In this document: one piece after another, positions 1-8,191 of the stretch
How the letters are laid out: every line of letters starts with the position of its first letter
Position numbering within the stretch: the stretch's first letter is position 1
From: Porphyromonas pogonae
GTDB taxonomy: Bacteria > Bacteroidota > Bacteroidia > Bacteroidales > Porphyromonadaceae
Length of the DNA: 64,000 nt
Direction: 5' to 3'
Assembly: GCF_036320655.1 (NCBI RefSeq)
Contig: NZ_CP143258.1
Span: 186,001 to 250,000 of the forward strand
Notes under the pieces: generated by a model
Told to the model about the DNA's origin: nothing
Databases searched by the model: none
Seen by the model: only the letters and a program-made list of their open reading frames with translations
Position numbers and translations under genes: made by a program

Positions 1-672
1 GAAGATATCTCCCACATCAATAAACTTGATGATATCGTCCTCCTCTCCGGTGTAAGACAGTTTTATACGTCTGCCCTCGCGATCAAAAGTCGCTTCTGTA
101 TCATAGTTGATATCCATCTTGAGGCGTGTGCCTAGCGATGCTTGAGCATTGAGCCTGATGAGTTCCTGAAAATTAAAGTATTTGCGCGTACGCCGTGCTG
201 TGCTGATAGCCGGGTTATCTATATGTGTTCGGCGCATACCCAGTGAGAAGTCGGCAGTACCATTGAGCTTGATCTTGAATCCCCCTTCTCCGAAGATCTC
301 TTCCAAAATACCGCCGTCCTGTTTCATTGTGGGATGTGTCATAGTCTGCACAGGAAACACCCGCATAGACTCGGACAACGATAGAGGTAAGCGCAGGGGG
401 GGTATCACCACAGGGGCTACTATCGGTAGGGCGCGGAGCGAGTCTGCAGGGAGTCGCAGAGGTATGGGATAAGCGTTTTTGGCGGTAATTGCGGGAGATA
501 TACCGATGTTTGTATAGCGTGATCCCACGGAACCTAACTTATGTTGCCCCGTGACGGACGAAGCATGACGTACCTGTGCATGCATTGCAGAGAAAGAGCA
601 AAGCGACACCAAACATACTATGAGTATGATCGTGAAGAAGTATGTGCAATGATGTTTGGTGATTCTCCACAT
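1..672 (-). CDS. sprA: SprA/Sov N-terminus, type IX secretion translocon (partial)
   Basis: This is the first 224 residues of a minus-strand gene that runs off the left edge. Translation from the ATG at 672 gives a signal peptide (hydrophobic stretch TIILIVCLVSLCSFSAMHA, about residues 14-32). After it comes the characteristic SprA N-terminal block: FKIKLNGTADFSLGMRRTHIDNP, then LGTRLKMDINYDTEATFD, then IKLSYTGEEDDIIKFIDVGDI. SprA (Sov in P. gingivalis) is the very large outer-membrane beta-barrel translocon of the type IX secretion system. The start lies 56 bp after the ruvA stop on the same strand, so the two are probably co-transcribed; ruvA-sprA adjacency is familiar in Bacteroidetes. The family assignment rests on recognised motif blocks; the barrel itself lies outside the window. 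Confidence 0.88.
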   Translation of the reverse strand, partial: MWRITKHHCTYFFTIILIVCLVSLCSFSAMHAQVRHASSVTGQHKLGSVGSRYTNIGISPAITAKNAYPIPLRLPADSLRALPIVAPVVIPPLRLPLSLSESMRVFPVQTMTHPTMKQDGGILEEIFGEGGFKIKLNGTADFSLGMRRTHIDNPAISTARRTRKYFNFQELIRLNAQASLGTRLKMDINYDTEATFDREGRRIKLSYTGEEDDIIKFIDVGDIF

Positions 673-728
673 ACGGTGTCTTTGCTAATACACATCCATA
701 AGTTTTGGTCAATATCTCGGATTACTTG

Positions 729-1325
729 TCAGAGTAGTCGCAGTGCCTTTTTGATGATCTCCTCTACAGACATGGAAGGGCTGGAAGTAACTATAGATCT
801 CACAGCTTTGCGAATGTCGGCATCTCCGTATCCCAGCATCTTCAATGCCTTGGAAGCCTCCTCGGCAGCACCAGCATGTGCATAGGCATCCGCAAGAGGA
901 GAGGTTACCTCTACTCCATCTTCGAGAGGAACAAGTTTGCCTTTCAGATCCACGATGATGCGCTGTGCGGTCTTGAGCCCGATACCTTTTACAGCTTTGA
1001 GAGCTTCTGTTTGTCCCAGCGTGATGATCTGGTTAAGCTCCGCGGGGGCATAGGTACTCAGGATCACCCGAGCCGTATTGGGGCCTACTCCGGACACAGT
1101 ATTGAGCTGTCTGAAGAGTTCTTGCTCCGCACTCGTGGCAAAGCCATACAGCAGATGAGCATCCTCTCGTATAATTTGGGTAATAAGCACCTTACCCTCC
1201 CGTTTGCCTTGGTATGCTGTATAGGTAGTAAGAGATATATTGACCGAATAGCCTACTCCCCCACATTCCACAATCATCATGGTAGGAGTAAGCTCGGCAA
1301 TATCACCACGTAAATATGCTATCAT
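729..1325 (-). CDS. ruvA: Holliday junction branch migration protein RuvA
   Basis: The product has 198 residues, the usual RuvA length. It starts [12 protein letters not shown], the conserved OB-fold start, and contains the two helix-hairpin-helix segments ([14 protein letters not shown] and [20 protein letters not shown]). The C-terminal domain III ends [11 protein letters not shown]. RuvA binds four-way junctions and loads the RuvB motor for branch migration. An upstream in-frame extension exists, but the start at 1325 matches the family and sits about 30 nt below a TACTTTTG -7 box. The gene is probably transcribed together with sprA, which follows after 56 bp. Confidence 0.96.
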   Translation of the reverse strand: MIAYLRGDIAELTPTMMIVECGGVGYSVNISLTTYTAYQGKREGKVLITQIIREDAHLLYGFATSAEQELFRQLNTVSGVGPNTARVILSTYAPAELNQIITLGQTEALKAVKGIGLKTAQRIIVDLKGKLVPLEDGVEVTSPLADAYAHAGAAEEASKALKMLGYGDADIRKAVRSIVTSSPSMSVEEIIKKALRLL

Positions 1326-1361
1326 ATCAATTTGATTTATTTTTTCGAAGTTGATTATTTG

Positions 1362-1369
1362 CAAAAGTA
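1362..1369 (-). promoter_or_regulatory. Putative -7 box of the ruvA promoter
   Basis: The minus strand reads TACTTTTG, a match to the Bacteroidetes -7 consensus TAnnTTTG. It would place the transcript start roughly 30 nt before the ruvA ATG at 1325. No convincing -33 TTG at the usual spacing was found. Confidence 0.45.
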
Positions 1370-1439
1370 GCCATTTTAGCCCAAAGGGCATCTATCTGCG
1401 AATCAGTCAGCGTTTTTCGCCCAATGACTTACTGCAAAT

Positions 1440-1476
1440 AAAAAGTCCGGAGAAGCTGACTTCAGCTTTTCCGGAC
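1440..1476 (-). terminator. Rho-independent terminator of lrgAB
   Basis: A 15-bp perfect stem (GTCCGGA(G/A)AAGCTGA arms at 1445-1459 and 1462-1476, 2-nt loop) is followed on the minus strand by TTTTTAT. It lies just past the lrgB stop codon at 1504 and separates this operon from ruvA. Confidence 0.8.
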
Positions 1477-1503
1477 CCCTGAGAGAGACTTCCATCTAAA
1501 ACT

Positions 1504-2202
1504 CTAAAGAAAAGCTCCGCATTTTTCAATGAGCGGGAGCAACAATGCTGTTATAATACCCATAATGCCGATAGCCAACCCACTCAAAGCTCCTTCTATG
1601 GCACCCATCTGTATAGCTGTAGCAGTACCTACACCATGAGAAGATGCTCCCAGAGCCAGCCCTTTGGCAATAGGGCTCTTGATCCTGAGCAACCTCATGA
1701 GGGGTGGTGCTATAATGCTACCCATAATGCCTGCAGCAACTACGACTACGGCTGTGAGCGGTGGGATACCTCCGTTTTTGGCAGCCAGTTCCATGGCTAT
1801 GGGGGTAGTCACCGATTTAGGCTCCAAGGAGGCTATGAGACTGTGGTTGGCTCCCATCAAGGAGCCTGTTACTGCAATGGACACAATGCCTATAAAGGCT
1901 CCTGTGAGTACAGATGCAAATATCGAAAGCACATTGCCTTTGAGATGATGCACCTGCTTGTAAAGGATATATCCCAAGGATACCACCGATGGGCCCAAAA
2001 AGAAATTGAGCATATGGCTCGATCGCAGAAACTGCTCATAGGGAATGCCCCAAAGTTTGAGGAGGACGATGATCACCACAATAGAAATAAGTAAAGGATT
2101 GGCAATGGCTGTGCCCACAGCCTTGGATAGCCTGATGCTCAGCAAATAAATGCCGATCACTGCTCCCAACATAAAGACCTCGCTTGTCATAATCTCCTTC
2201 AC
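1504..2202 (-). CDS. lrgB: LrgB/CidB family membrane protein
   Basis: The 232-residue product is built of hydrophobic segments throughout and carries the LrgB signatures SLEPKSVTTPIAMELAAKNGG and GLALGASSHGVGTATAIQMG. LrgB/CidB proteins are inner-membrane partners of LrgA/CidA. They have been linked to control of murein hydrolase activity and cell death, and in some bacteria and plant plastids to pyruvate or glycolate transport. The start ATG overlaps the end of the upstream lrgA by 4 bp, so the pair is translationally coupled, as is usual. The exact substrate cannot be read from the sequence. Confidence 0.9.
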   Translation of the reverse strand: MKEIMTSEVFMLGAVIGIYLLSIRLSKAVGTAIANPLLISIVVIIVLLKLWGIPYEQFLRSSHMLNFFLGPSVVSLGYILYKQVHHLKGNVLSIFASVLTGAFIGIVSIAVTGSLMGANHSLIASLEPKSVTTPIAMELAAKNGGIPPLTAVVVVAAGIMGSIIAPPLMRLLRIKSPIAKGLALGASSHGVGTATAIQMGAIEGALSGLAIGIMGIITALLLPLIEKCGAFL

Positions 2203-2549
2203 GGCTTTCGCCTCCTTTCCAGCCTATCCTGTATATAAGCTACGGATCCGATAACCAATACAGAACTCACTATGACGCAAATGAGTATTATGCCCCAGTA
2301 TTGCCTGATAAGATCCATCTGCGTCATCAGCCCTACTCCTGCAGGCAAGAAGAATAGCCCCATATTATCTGCCAGTAATCTTGCAGGGGCATCGACTTTA
2401 TTTTCGGGAATTATTTTGAATGATAGAGCTATAAAAAGGAGTATCATACCCAATACACATCCCGGAATAAAGCCTCCTGTAAGCTTACTTGCGAGTTCTC
2501 CCAACCAGCAGAATAGGAATACATTGAAAATCTTGATAAGACTTTTCAC
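2199..2549 (-). CDS. lrgA: LrgA/CidA family membrane protein (holin-like)
   Basis: This 116-residue protein has four predicted membrane segments and the LrgA family pattern (LASKLTGGFIPGCVLGMILLFIAL, then LADNMGLFFLPAGVGLM). It is the small partner of LrgB and resembles a holin in size and topology. Its stop overlaps the lrgB start (ATGA arrangement). A good -7 box (TAACTTTG) lies about 38 nt upstream of the ATG, and a strong terminator follows lrgB, so this is a self-contained two-gene operon. Confidence 0.9.
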   Translation of the reverse strand: MKSLIKIFNVFLFCWLGELASKLTGGFIPGCVLGMILLFIALSFKIIPENKVDAPARLLADNMGLFFLPAGVGLMTQMDLIRQYWGIILICVIVSSVLVIGSVAYIQDRLERRRKP

Positions 2550-2586
2550 CGGATTAATTTTTTATAATTAAAATTCTATGCTAAGA

Positions 2587-2594
2587 CAAAGTTA
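2587..2594 (-). promoter_or_regulatory. Putative -7 box of the lrgAB promoter
   Basis: The minus strand reads TAACTTTG, an exact match to TAnnTTTG, about 38 nt before the lrgA ATG at 2549. The -33 region is AT-rich without a clear TTG. Confidence 0.5.
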
Positions 2595-2819
2595 TTATAT
2601 TTATTTAAAAACAAGAGGGAGCTATTTAAATTAAGCACAAGGTGTATATGCTCATGTAGAATGACTACGATTGAGTAAAGGATTGTCCGTAAGCAATATG
2701 GTGCGACTATCGCACTTTCAAAAAATAAACTAAAAATTTTAGATCTTATGCAGAAAATTGAAATAGGGGTGTTGGCAAAAAAAGGCTTTCTTCTCGTGCT
2801 GATTTTTTATTACTAAGAA

Positions 2820-3006
2820 GAGACCGTTGCATAGCAGGCAAATTGCTTCGTTGCTTGCGAGATTCGCGCTTGGTCATTTACCTCAAGTAAACTCCCTGTG
2901 CACTCACTCTTAGCGCCTTGCACTTTACCCTCTCTGCCCGGTCAAAGTGTCTTTTGTCGGCTTTGCCTCCAAAATCCACAAGACTGTTGACTTTTGCAAC
3001 AGTCTC
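2820..3006 (-). mobile_element. 187-bp MITE-like element, copy 1
   Basis: The copy runs from GAGACCGTTGC to GCAACAGTCTC and is flanked on both sides by the 5-bp direct repeat AAGAA (2815-2819 and 3007-3011). It has no transposase. The end nearer 3006 forms a 27-bp hairpin, which is the mark used here for the plus-orientation left end, so this copy is inverted. Confidence 0.9.
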
Positions 3007-3082
3007 AAGAAGTGAAAATAGAGCCACGATAGATTGCCTCCGTACCGATACAATCTTTTTTCATCAAATCAAGCGATACATC

Positions 3083-3113
3083 TTGACATCGGCTCCTTGA
3101 GATTGTATCTTTG
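3083..3113 (+). promoter_or_regulatory. Putative Bacteroidetes-type promoter
   Basis: TTG at 3083-3085 is followed after 20 nt by TATCTTTG at 3106-3113, a close match to the TTG-N19..21-TAnnTTTG consensus. It points at the ORF starting at 3170, leaving a leader of about 50 nt. What it originally served is unclear. Confidence 0.5.
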
Positions 3114-3169
3114 TACTTTTACAAATTACATCTTCAATACGATATACTTAAAAAATATACTAAACAGAC

Positions 3170-3364
3170 ATGGAAATAAACGGCAATAACTCACGTCAGT
3201 CCTATAACAAGCGGAACCAGATTACGAATACTTCACGCAAAAATGCTACACACGCAGTGGTACCCATAGTAAAATCATCCCTCCCTGTAAATGAAAGATT
3301 CAGGATTTACTCCCTCTTATTTGATAATTGGACTTCAAAGATATACCTGTTCTGTAAATATTGA
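3170..3364 (+). CDS. Doubtful 64-residue ORF downstream of a promoter
   Basis: The product is not recognised. It is polar at the N-terminus (many Asn, Arg, Lys) and ends RIYSLLFDNWTSKIYLFCKY, without a signal peptide or a known motif. The only support is the well-placed promoter at 3083-3113 and an ATG at a normal distance. It may be the truncated front of a gene lost in this scarred region, or chance. Confidence 0.25.
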   Translation: MEINGNNSRQSYNKRNQITNTSRKNATHAVVPIVKSSLPVNERFRIYSLLFDNWTSKIYLFCKY

Positions 3365-3676
3365 TTTCGTCCTTGGTAGACATCTATGTCTGTGAAATAT
3401 AACAACTCACTCTCGCAACATATTATGAATTTCAATGTAAAAACAAAGAACCGAAACCTCATCACACCCTCACTCCCAAAGGCACTATATACCCGCCACA
3501 CCCTGTATCGGCTACACAACAACCCAGAGTAACATCTCTCCATTATGCCCAAAGCAAGCGTCTTCACGCTTAGCAACATTTGAGCAAAATCACCTGAAAA
3601 ACTTCAATTTTTTCGATATCATTTACAAGGTAGATAGGATCATTCAGAAAGCTATCACCCATACAGTCGGCTGATT

Positions 3677-3808
3677 TATCCTATAAAGTCTACAATTCTA
3701 TCATACACGGTCAATCGAGCTATCCTATAAAGTCTGCAATCTTATCATACACGGCCGGCCGACCTATGTATAAAGTCAACAATCCTATCCTAATAGAATT
3801 ACACACGG
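3677..3808. repeat. Three degenerate 44-bp tandem repeats
   Basis: Units at 3677-3720, 3721-3764 and 3765-3808 share the frame TATCCTATAAAGTC...CAAT and ...ATCATACACGG. The first two units are close; the third is more diverged. On the opposite strand they contain CCGTGTATGATA(A/G), which recurs as CCGTGTACGATAAG in a second tandem array at 57622-57684. Function unknown. Confidence 0.7.
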
Positions 3809-4254
3809 ATAGATCAGGAAATAGAAATAGCACCCGATATAATAACGATATGAAATAAAGAGGAGCTATATACCTCAATAATTGATCAACATAACAAGGC
3901 TGAAGTCTCAGATTTATTTAAAGCTTTTTTTCCCGATTTTATTCCCTCAAAAACCAATTTCTTATTTAGACTTTGTTCAAATAAGGCTCATGTCTTAGTT
4001 AAAACACCGGGAGTAAAAAAGAAAAAAACATAATACTAAATATATTTAGTACACAAATTTCTAAGCATATAAGTCCCCCTCTATATCTGCCTAATTTTAT
4101 TATTTCTATCTGGCATATTTTCAATTCAGTATTTCTATATCTTTACATCATTGATACATGAAAGCCAATAAAATCAAGCATAAATCATAATAAATAAAGT
4201 AGCACCAAAATCGCAACAACCACGTAAGCAACTCGCTACAAAAACACATACTTC

Positions 4255-4362
4255 ATGAGACAGTCAAATTTTATATCATGTATTCTTACAGGCATCATCA
4301 TTATTATGCTCAGCTCCTGCTCAATAGAGACTGTTGACTTTTGCAACAGCCTCAAAGAATAA
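4255..4362 (+). CDS. 35-residue lipoprotein ORF, probably a truncated gene
   Basis: The ORF encodes MRQSNFISCILTGIIIIMLS followed by SC, a convincing type II signal peptide with its lipobox cysteine, and only about 13 residues after the cysteine. The mature part is made mostly by a 27-bp hairpin (4327-4353) identical in type to one end of the 187-bp elements, and the stop comes just before the IS at 4370. The likeliest reading is a lipoprotein gene whose body was destroyed by the insertions; an intact mini-lipoprotein cannot be excluded. Confidence 0.4.
   Translation: MRQSNFISCILTGIIIIMLSSCSIETVDFCNSLKE
4327..4353. repeat. Solo 27-bp hairpin matching one end of the 187-bp element
   Basis: The stretch begins GAGACTGTTG and ends CAACAGCCTC, with a 7-nt loop: the same hairpin as the terminal 27 bp of the MITE-like family, with one substitution. 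No flanking direct repeat is seen. It could be a deletion remnant of a full copy. Confidence 0.6.
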
Positions 4363-4369
4363 ATGTGGA

Positions 4370-5813
4370 TACGTAGTCGTCCCTTAAAAAGCACATTTCA
4401 GCGCAATCCTCTCCATTGGGAGTGTTTCGCTGATTTTGTTTATTAGGTACAAAAGAAGCTTCATGGCTCTTTTGAAGTTATATGCCGCTGCAGCTAACAT
4501 TACATTGATAGCATCCCCGAAGAGCCCTTTGTAAAAGTTACGTCCCAAGCGATAATCTGATTTTAAATGTCCGATAGTTGGTTCTATTCCTGCACGCTTG
4601 CAGAAAAGTCGATGCTTCTTTTTACGTTGATAATAACTGTCTTTAGCTTTTGGAGTGTCAGGAATCAATATCTGCGTACCGTTTATTTCTTTTTTTCCAC
4701 GGTAACCTCTATCTCCGGCCAGTTTCTTAATCCTTTCTCCCGTGAGTCTCTTCACCTGATCGAGGCTTTGCTCTATGGTATGTCCGTCGTACTCATTACG
4801 GAAAGAAGAGGCTCCCAAAATCACTCCCGTCATGGAGCGTATAATCGAGACTTTGTTTCCAAACTCATATTTTTTGTGCTCCTTACCTTTACTGATGCAT
4901 TGAACATCCGGTTCATGAAGAGAATAAATCTTTTGAGTGGAATTACGCCGTTGCGAAAGAATCCTTTCAAAGAGGGAAATGAGTTTGTCGTACTCCCTGT
5001 TACTACCTAGGTTTCGTTTAAGTTCCCGAACCAAACGTCCCGCTATTGTTCGTAACCGTTTATCCGCTTTAAGAGCTTTCTTACGGTTCTTGGGATGGTT
5101 GCGAAAACGTTGATCCCGATAAATTCTTTTCAATACGAAAGTATAGCTTTGACGAATGGGTAGATTGAGAGCCCTTGCGATTTTGAGAACCTTGCCTACT
5201 ATCTTCTTATGCAACTTGGCATCTGTAGGATAGGTCACATTCTTTTCCTGCACGGTGGAGTCTATAAAAGCGGTATCGTGGTGATCCTTATCATTTTTGT
5301 CATCATTCACACGAATACTTTCTGCAAGAATAAGCTCTATCCCTCTTTCGCCGATACGTTTGCGGAAGTGAACCAGTTCCGAGGCATTGCAGGGAAAGGA
5401 AGGTGTAAACTCCTGCATGCCACAAAAATATTGAAAATAAGCGTTCTCACTCCATTGTTCTACAACAGATTCATCTGAAATATTGCGCAAATGCTTGAGA
5501 ATTAAAAGACCACACATTAAACGAATAGGCTTACCTGGACGACCATTGTCAGGGCAATACAAGGAAGAAAAAGCCTCTTCGAACCTTTTCCAATCGATTT
5601 TATGGGAAAGTTTATACAGAGGATGTTGCTGGTTGAGCAAATCGTCCAGCGAAGAGAACAGTGATTGAACTGTTTGAGTAGGGCGTATCATAAAAAAAAA
5701 TCTGCAAGTTTCTACATCCAAAGATACAAAAACTTGCAGATTTATCAAAGAGTATAAGAATATAATTCGCTGTATATCAGAAAATAAACACAATTTTAAG
5801 GGGCGACTACGTA
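4370..5813 (-). mobile_element. IS5-family insertion sequence (about 1.44 kb)
   Basis: Inverted arms TACGTAGTCG(T/C)CCCTTAAAA lie at 4370-4389 and 5794-5813 (one mismatch in 20) and enclose a single transposase gene. Because the outermost TACGTA is itself palindromic, the true end is ambiguous: a 4-bp duplication ACGT with element ends AGTCG...CGACT (4375-5808) fits equally well. The transposase ORF is intact, so the element may be active. Confidence 0.85.
4384..5691 (-). CDS. IS5-family DDE transposase
   Basis: The 435-residue protein starts MIRPTQTVQSLFSSLDDLLNQ. It has the N-terminal domain typical of this group (KPIRLMCGLLILKHLRNISDESVVEQW), then the DDE core: Asp in DTAFIDSTVQEKNVTYPTD, Asp in LAGDRGYRG, and Glu in RAGIEPTIGHLKSDYRLGRNF. 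A 64-residue upstream in-frame extension reaches past the inverted repeat arm and is not credible, so the start at 5691 was chosen. The stop codon lies within the inner part of the inverted repeat, which is common for compact insertion sequences. Confidence 0.92.
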   Translation of the reverse strand: MIRPTQTVQSLFSSLDDLLNQQHPLYKLSHKIDWKRFEEAFSSLYCPDNGRPGKPIRLMCGLLILKHLRNISDESVVEQWSENAYFQYFCGMQEFTPSFPCNASELVHFRKRIGERGIELILAESIRVNDDKNDKDHHDTAFIDSTVQEKNVTYPTDAKLHKKIVGKVLKIARALNLPIRQSYTFVLKRIYRDQRFRNHPKNRKKALKADKRLRTIAGRLVRELKRNLGSNREYDKLISLFERILSQRRNSTQKIYSLHEPDVQCISKGKEHKKYEFGNKVSIIRSMTGVILGASSFRNEYDGHTIEQSLDQVKRLTGERIKKLAGDRGYRGKKEINGTQILIPDTPKAKDSYYQRKKKHRLFCKRAGIEPTIGHLKSDYRLGRNFYKGLFGDAINVMLAAAAYNFKRAMKLLLYLINKISETLPMERIALKCAF

Positions 5814-5862
5814 GTGAGCAAAATGAGCGTAACAGAAGCTCTTCATAACTGAGTGGTACGCA

Positions 5863-5912
5863 TACAAAAGCGGTGATTAGCATCCTTTGGAGATGTAATC
5901 ACCGCTTTTGTA
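5863..5912. terminator. Strong inverted repeat, probable bidirectional terminator
   Basis: TACAAAAGCGGTGATTA (5863-5879) pairs perfectly with TAATCACCGCTTTTGTA (5896-5912). The outer A/T runs give U-rich tails in both directions. It sits between the IS and rpmH and could end rpmH transcripts or have ended the gene broken by the IS. Confidence 0.6.
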
Positions 5913-6007
5913 TATTGTACGTTGTCAGTTTGTCTTTGGAATAAGGCAAAAAGTGTAGCTATCTTTAATGACAGCTCCTCCCAATGCCCGTATAGGCGTC
6001 AATCGTA

Positions 6008-6160
6008 TTAACCTACGTATTCGTCAGAAACACTTAACTTAGCACGACCTTTGGCACGACGAGCAGCCAGTACACGACGACCGTTTGCTGTAGCCATGCG
6101 AGAGCGGAAGCCATGCTTGTTCTTTCTCTTTCTGTTAGAGGGCTGGAAAGTTCTTTTCAT
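6008..6160 (-). CDS. rpmH: 50S ribosomal protein L34
   Basis: The 50-residue product [20 protein letters not shown] continues with [30 protein letters not shown], a full-length, textbook bL34 sequence with a short Bacteroidetes-type tail. L34 is a small, very basic protein of the large ribosomal subunit. A consensus promoter lies just upstream (6209-6239). Unlike the classical arrangement, rnpA and dnaA are not adjacent here; the next gene upstream is maf. Confidence 0.97.
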   Translation of the reverse strand: MKRTFQPSNRKRKNKHGFRSRMATANGRRVLAARRAKGRAKLSVSDEYVG

Positions 6161-6208
6161 TGCTTATCTATATTTTAGTTATTATCTATTTGTCTGTGCT
6201 TTGGGGTG

Positions 6209-6239
6209 CAAATATACGAATTATTTACAATTAATCAAA
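6209..6239 (-). promoter_or_regulatory. rpmH promoter, near-ideal Bacteroidetes consensus
   Basis: On the minus strand, TTTG (6239-6236) is followed after 19 nt by TATATTTG (6216-6209), matching TTTG-N19-TAnnTTTG. The predicted start gives an rpmH leader of about 40 nt. The -33 element overlaps the 3' end of maf. Confidence 0.7.
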
Positions 6240-6821
6240 AAACCGTAGCAACTCCTTTGACAATTGATGCACGGGTAATCCCATGACATTGTAAAATGAA
6301 CCTGATATGGACTGAATGCCAATATATCCTATCCACTCTTGTATGCCATACGCCCCCGCCTTGTCCAGCGGATTGTACTTATGGATATAATAATGTATCT
6401 GTTCGTCCGTAAGCTTGTCAAACGTAACATCACTGATATTACTGAAACTTTTTTGGCGACCTGGAGTGGTAAGGCACACCCCCGTAACGACACGGTGGGT
6501 GCGTCCACTGAGCTTGTGCAGGGTAGCTGTAGCTTCGTCCTTGGAGTGTGGCTTACCGATGATGTCATTGTTGCCCAAAAGCACTATTGTATCCGCTGTA
6601 ATCAGTAATACGTCGGGATCCATGAGCGGCTCATATGCTTTGGCTTTGCATACGGCTATATGCTCCGGTACTCGCAAAGCATCCATACCGGCAGGGTAAC
6701 TCTCGTCTACATCGGGCATGGCTCGCTGCTCGAAGTCAATGTCCAATCCTCGCAAAAGCTCTACCCTGCGGGGCGATTGTGAACCCAATATCACTCTACA
6801 ATCTTTAAGTTGCTCCCACAT
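6231..6821 (-). CDS. maf: Maf family nucleotide pyrophosphatase
   Basis: The 196-residue protein begins ILGSQSPRRVELLRGLDIDFE, the Maf substrate loop S-x-SPRR, and has the conserved LITADTIVLLGNNDIIGKP and LSGRTHRVVTGVCL segments and GAYGIQEWIGYIGIQSISGSFYNVMGLP near the C-terminus. Maf proteins hydrolyse non-canonical or modified nucleoside triphosphates (dTTP/UTP or m7GTP types) to monophosphates. It is the last gene of a four-gene minus-strand run (nitroreductase, DUF2520, phosphatase, maf) with gaps of 22, 7 and 42 bp. Confidence 0.94.
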   Translation of the reverse strand: MWEQLKDCRVILGSQSPRRVELLRGLDIDFEQRAMPDVDESYPAGMDALRVPEHIAVCKAKAYEPLMDPDVLLITADTIVLLGNNDIIGKPHSKDEATATLHKLSGRTHRVVTGVCLTTPGRQKSFSNISDVTFDKLTDEQIHYYIHKYNPLDKAGAYGIQEWIGYIGIQSISGSFYNVMGLPVHQLSKELLRFFD

Positions 6822-6863
6822 GATTTCAAATATTCCGTATTTCTACCATAACGTACTACCTTA

Positions 6864-7385
6864 TTACCAACCAAACCCCTCACCGATGTGCCAGCAGCCG
6901 TTGGCTCGCATAGTCTGCTCTATCACGTCACGCACTACCCCCTCGCCACCGTTGTATGGCGATATGTACTTGACTATAGCCTTGACCTCGGGCACCGCAT
7001 CGGCAGGAGCCACAGGCAGAGCCACTCTCTCCAATACAGGGATATCGGGGATATCATCACCGATATAAGCGATCTGCTCGAGGGTGATACCGGTCTCCAT
7101 CATCAGCTCATTCAACTTGGCGACCTTGTCTCTGGCACGCATCGTGATATACTGGATACCCAGTTGTCGTGCGCGCTCGTGCATAGACTGGCTATAGCCA
7201 CCGGAGATGATAGAGACGAGATAGCCTTGCTTCACTGCATACTGCATCGCATAGCCGTCCTTAACATTGACTGTACGCATGGGCATGCCGTTCTGGTCCA
7301 GCGGGCTGATAGTACAGCTGATTACACCATCCATATCGAGAATAAAAGCTTTGATTTTTGTCAAATCAAAAGGAATACTACTCAT
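6864..7385 (-). CDS. KdsC-like HAD phosphatase (Kdo 8-phosphate phosphatase type)
   Basis: This 173-residue HAD-superfamily protein of the small C0 type has motif I as ILDMDGVIS, motif II Ser in SIISGG, a conserved Lys in the RARDKVAKL region and motif IV in YIGDDIPDIPVL. The length and the C-terminal GGEGVVRDVIEQTM fit the KdsC/YrbI subfamily, which removes phosphate from Kdo 8-phosphate in lipid A-core synthesis and works as a tetramer. The first motif is DMDG where KdsC usually has DVDG. The precise sugar phosphate substrate is inferred from family membership. It follows the DUF2520 gene after 7 bp. Confidence 0.85.
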   Translation of the reverse strand: MSSIPFDLTKIKAFILDMDGVISCTISPLDQNGMPMRTVNVKDGYAMQYAVKQGYLVSIISGGYSQSMHERARQLGIQYITMRARDKVAKLNELMMETGITLEQIAYIGDDIPDIPVLERVALPVAPADAVPEVKAIVKYISPYNGGEGVVRDVIEQTMRANGCWHIGEGFGW

Positions 7386-7392
7386 AGTAAGT

Positions 7393-8169
7393 TCAATCTT
7401 TGTTTTTTAATTCAATAATACTTTTTGAGAGTGTTTTATAGATATTTTGATATTCAGGATTTGATTTGAGCAGGTCAAGATGCTTGGTCATCGTAGCGAA
7501 GTCTTCACGAACAGCCGGCCCGGTCTGCGCCATATGAGCAGGAACATACTCCACCTTTGCGGCCGTTTCTCTGATGAGGGGAACAAGAGAATCGGCAGGG
7601 AGGTGATGATCCGAAAGTAGTTGCTGTGCTATGGCATAAAGATGATTGGTAAAGTTGCATGCAAAGACTGCAGCCAAATGGAGTTGGAGCCGTTGATCTC
7701 CAGTGCAAAACAATACATTGGTGCTTACTGTACGTGCCAACCTCTCCAACACATCACGCACAGCCGGAGTGGCTGCCTCTATGTAAAGGGGAACAGAAGA
7801 GAAATCGAGTGTGCGATCCTTCGAGAACGTTTGTAAAGGATAGAAAACTCCGGACTCAGAGTGGTGACGGCATATCGCATCCAGTGCAACAGAGCCTGCT
7901 GTGTGTGCCCAGAGGCCTTGGGTAGCGGGCATGGAGGCAAATACCGAAGGTAAGGCACTGTCTTTGACCGAGAAGATGTAAATATCGGCATCTCGGACTA
8001 TGGCAGACAAATCATCAATAACGGCAGGTTTGCCCTCTAATCGGGAGGCAAGAGCCGTGGCATTGTCAATATTACGGCTGTAGACGGCTGTAACACGGTG
8101 TGCTGCACTCTCAAATGCCTGAGCCATATGTACAGCTACATTACCGGCTCCGATCATGACAATGTTCAT
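7393..8169 (-). CDS. Rossmann-like, DUF2520 domain protein
   Basis: The 258-residue protein starts MNIVMIGAGNVAVHMAQAFESA, a dinucleotide-binding GxGNVA fold. It has the DUF2520 C-terminal helical domain (HLAAVFACNFTNHLYAIAQQLL, then PLIRETAAKVEYVPAHMAQTGPAVREDFATMTKHLDLL). The architecture resembles the F420-dependent NADP oxidoreductase or pyrroline-5-carboxylate reductase superfamily; no substrate is established for this subgroup. It sits in the same tight minus-strand operon as the KdsC-like phosphatase and maf, an arrangement seen in other Bacteroidales. Confidence 0.88.
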   Translation of the reverse strand: MNIVMIGAGNVAVHMAQAFESAAHRVTAVYSRNIDNATALASRLEGKPAVIDDLSAIVRDADIYIFSVKDSALPSVFASMPATQGLWAHTAGSVALDAICRHHSESGVFYPLQTFSKDRTLDFSSVPLYIEAATPAVRDVLERLARTVSTNVLFCTGDQRLQLHLAAVFACNFTNHLYAIAQQLLSDHHLPADSLVPLIRETAAKVEYVPAHMAQTGPAVREDFATMTKHLDLLKSNPEYQNIYKTLSKSIIELKNKD

Positions 8170-8191
8170 AGCGCTAATCCTTGATCTTTAT

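Larger units (their letters stand above)
2595..4254. other. Gene-poor, repeat-bearing intergenic region
   Basis: About 1.7 kb with no convincing conserved gene. It contains 187-bp element copy 1 (2820-3006), a good promoter (3083-3113) followed by a doubtful 64-codon ORF, three 44-bp degenerate tandem repeats (3677-3808) and an 18-bp perfect palindrome, TACTAAATATATTTAGTA, at 4034-4051. The rest is AT-rich. It looks like a decayed, insertion-prone stretch. Confidence 0.6.

Noticed and set aside
2918-3100. 60-codon ORF within MITE copy 1
   Set aside because: Read-through of the repeat element into flanking DNA; not conserved in the other copies.
4034-4051. 18-bp palindrome TACTAAATATATTTAGTA as a regulator binding site
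   Set aside because: It is a perfect palindrome but in very A+T-rich sequence, occurs once, and has no gene at a sensible distance; noted only in the intergenic description.
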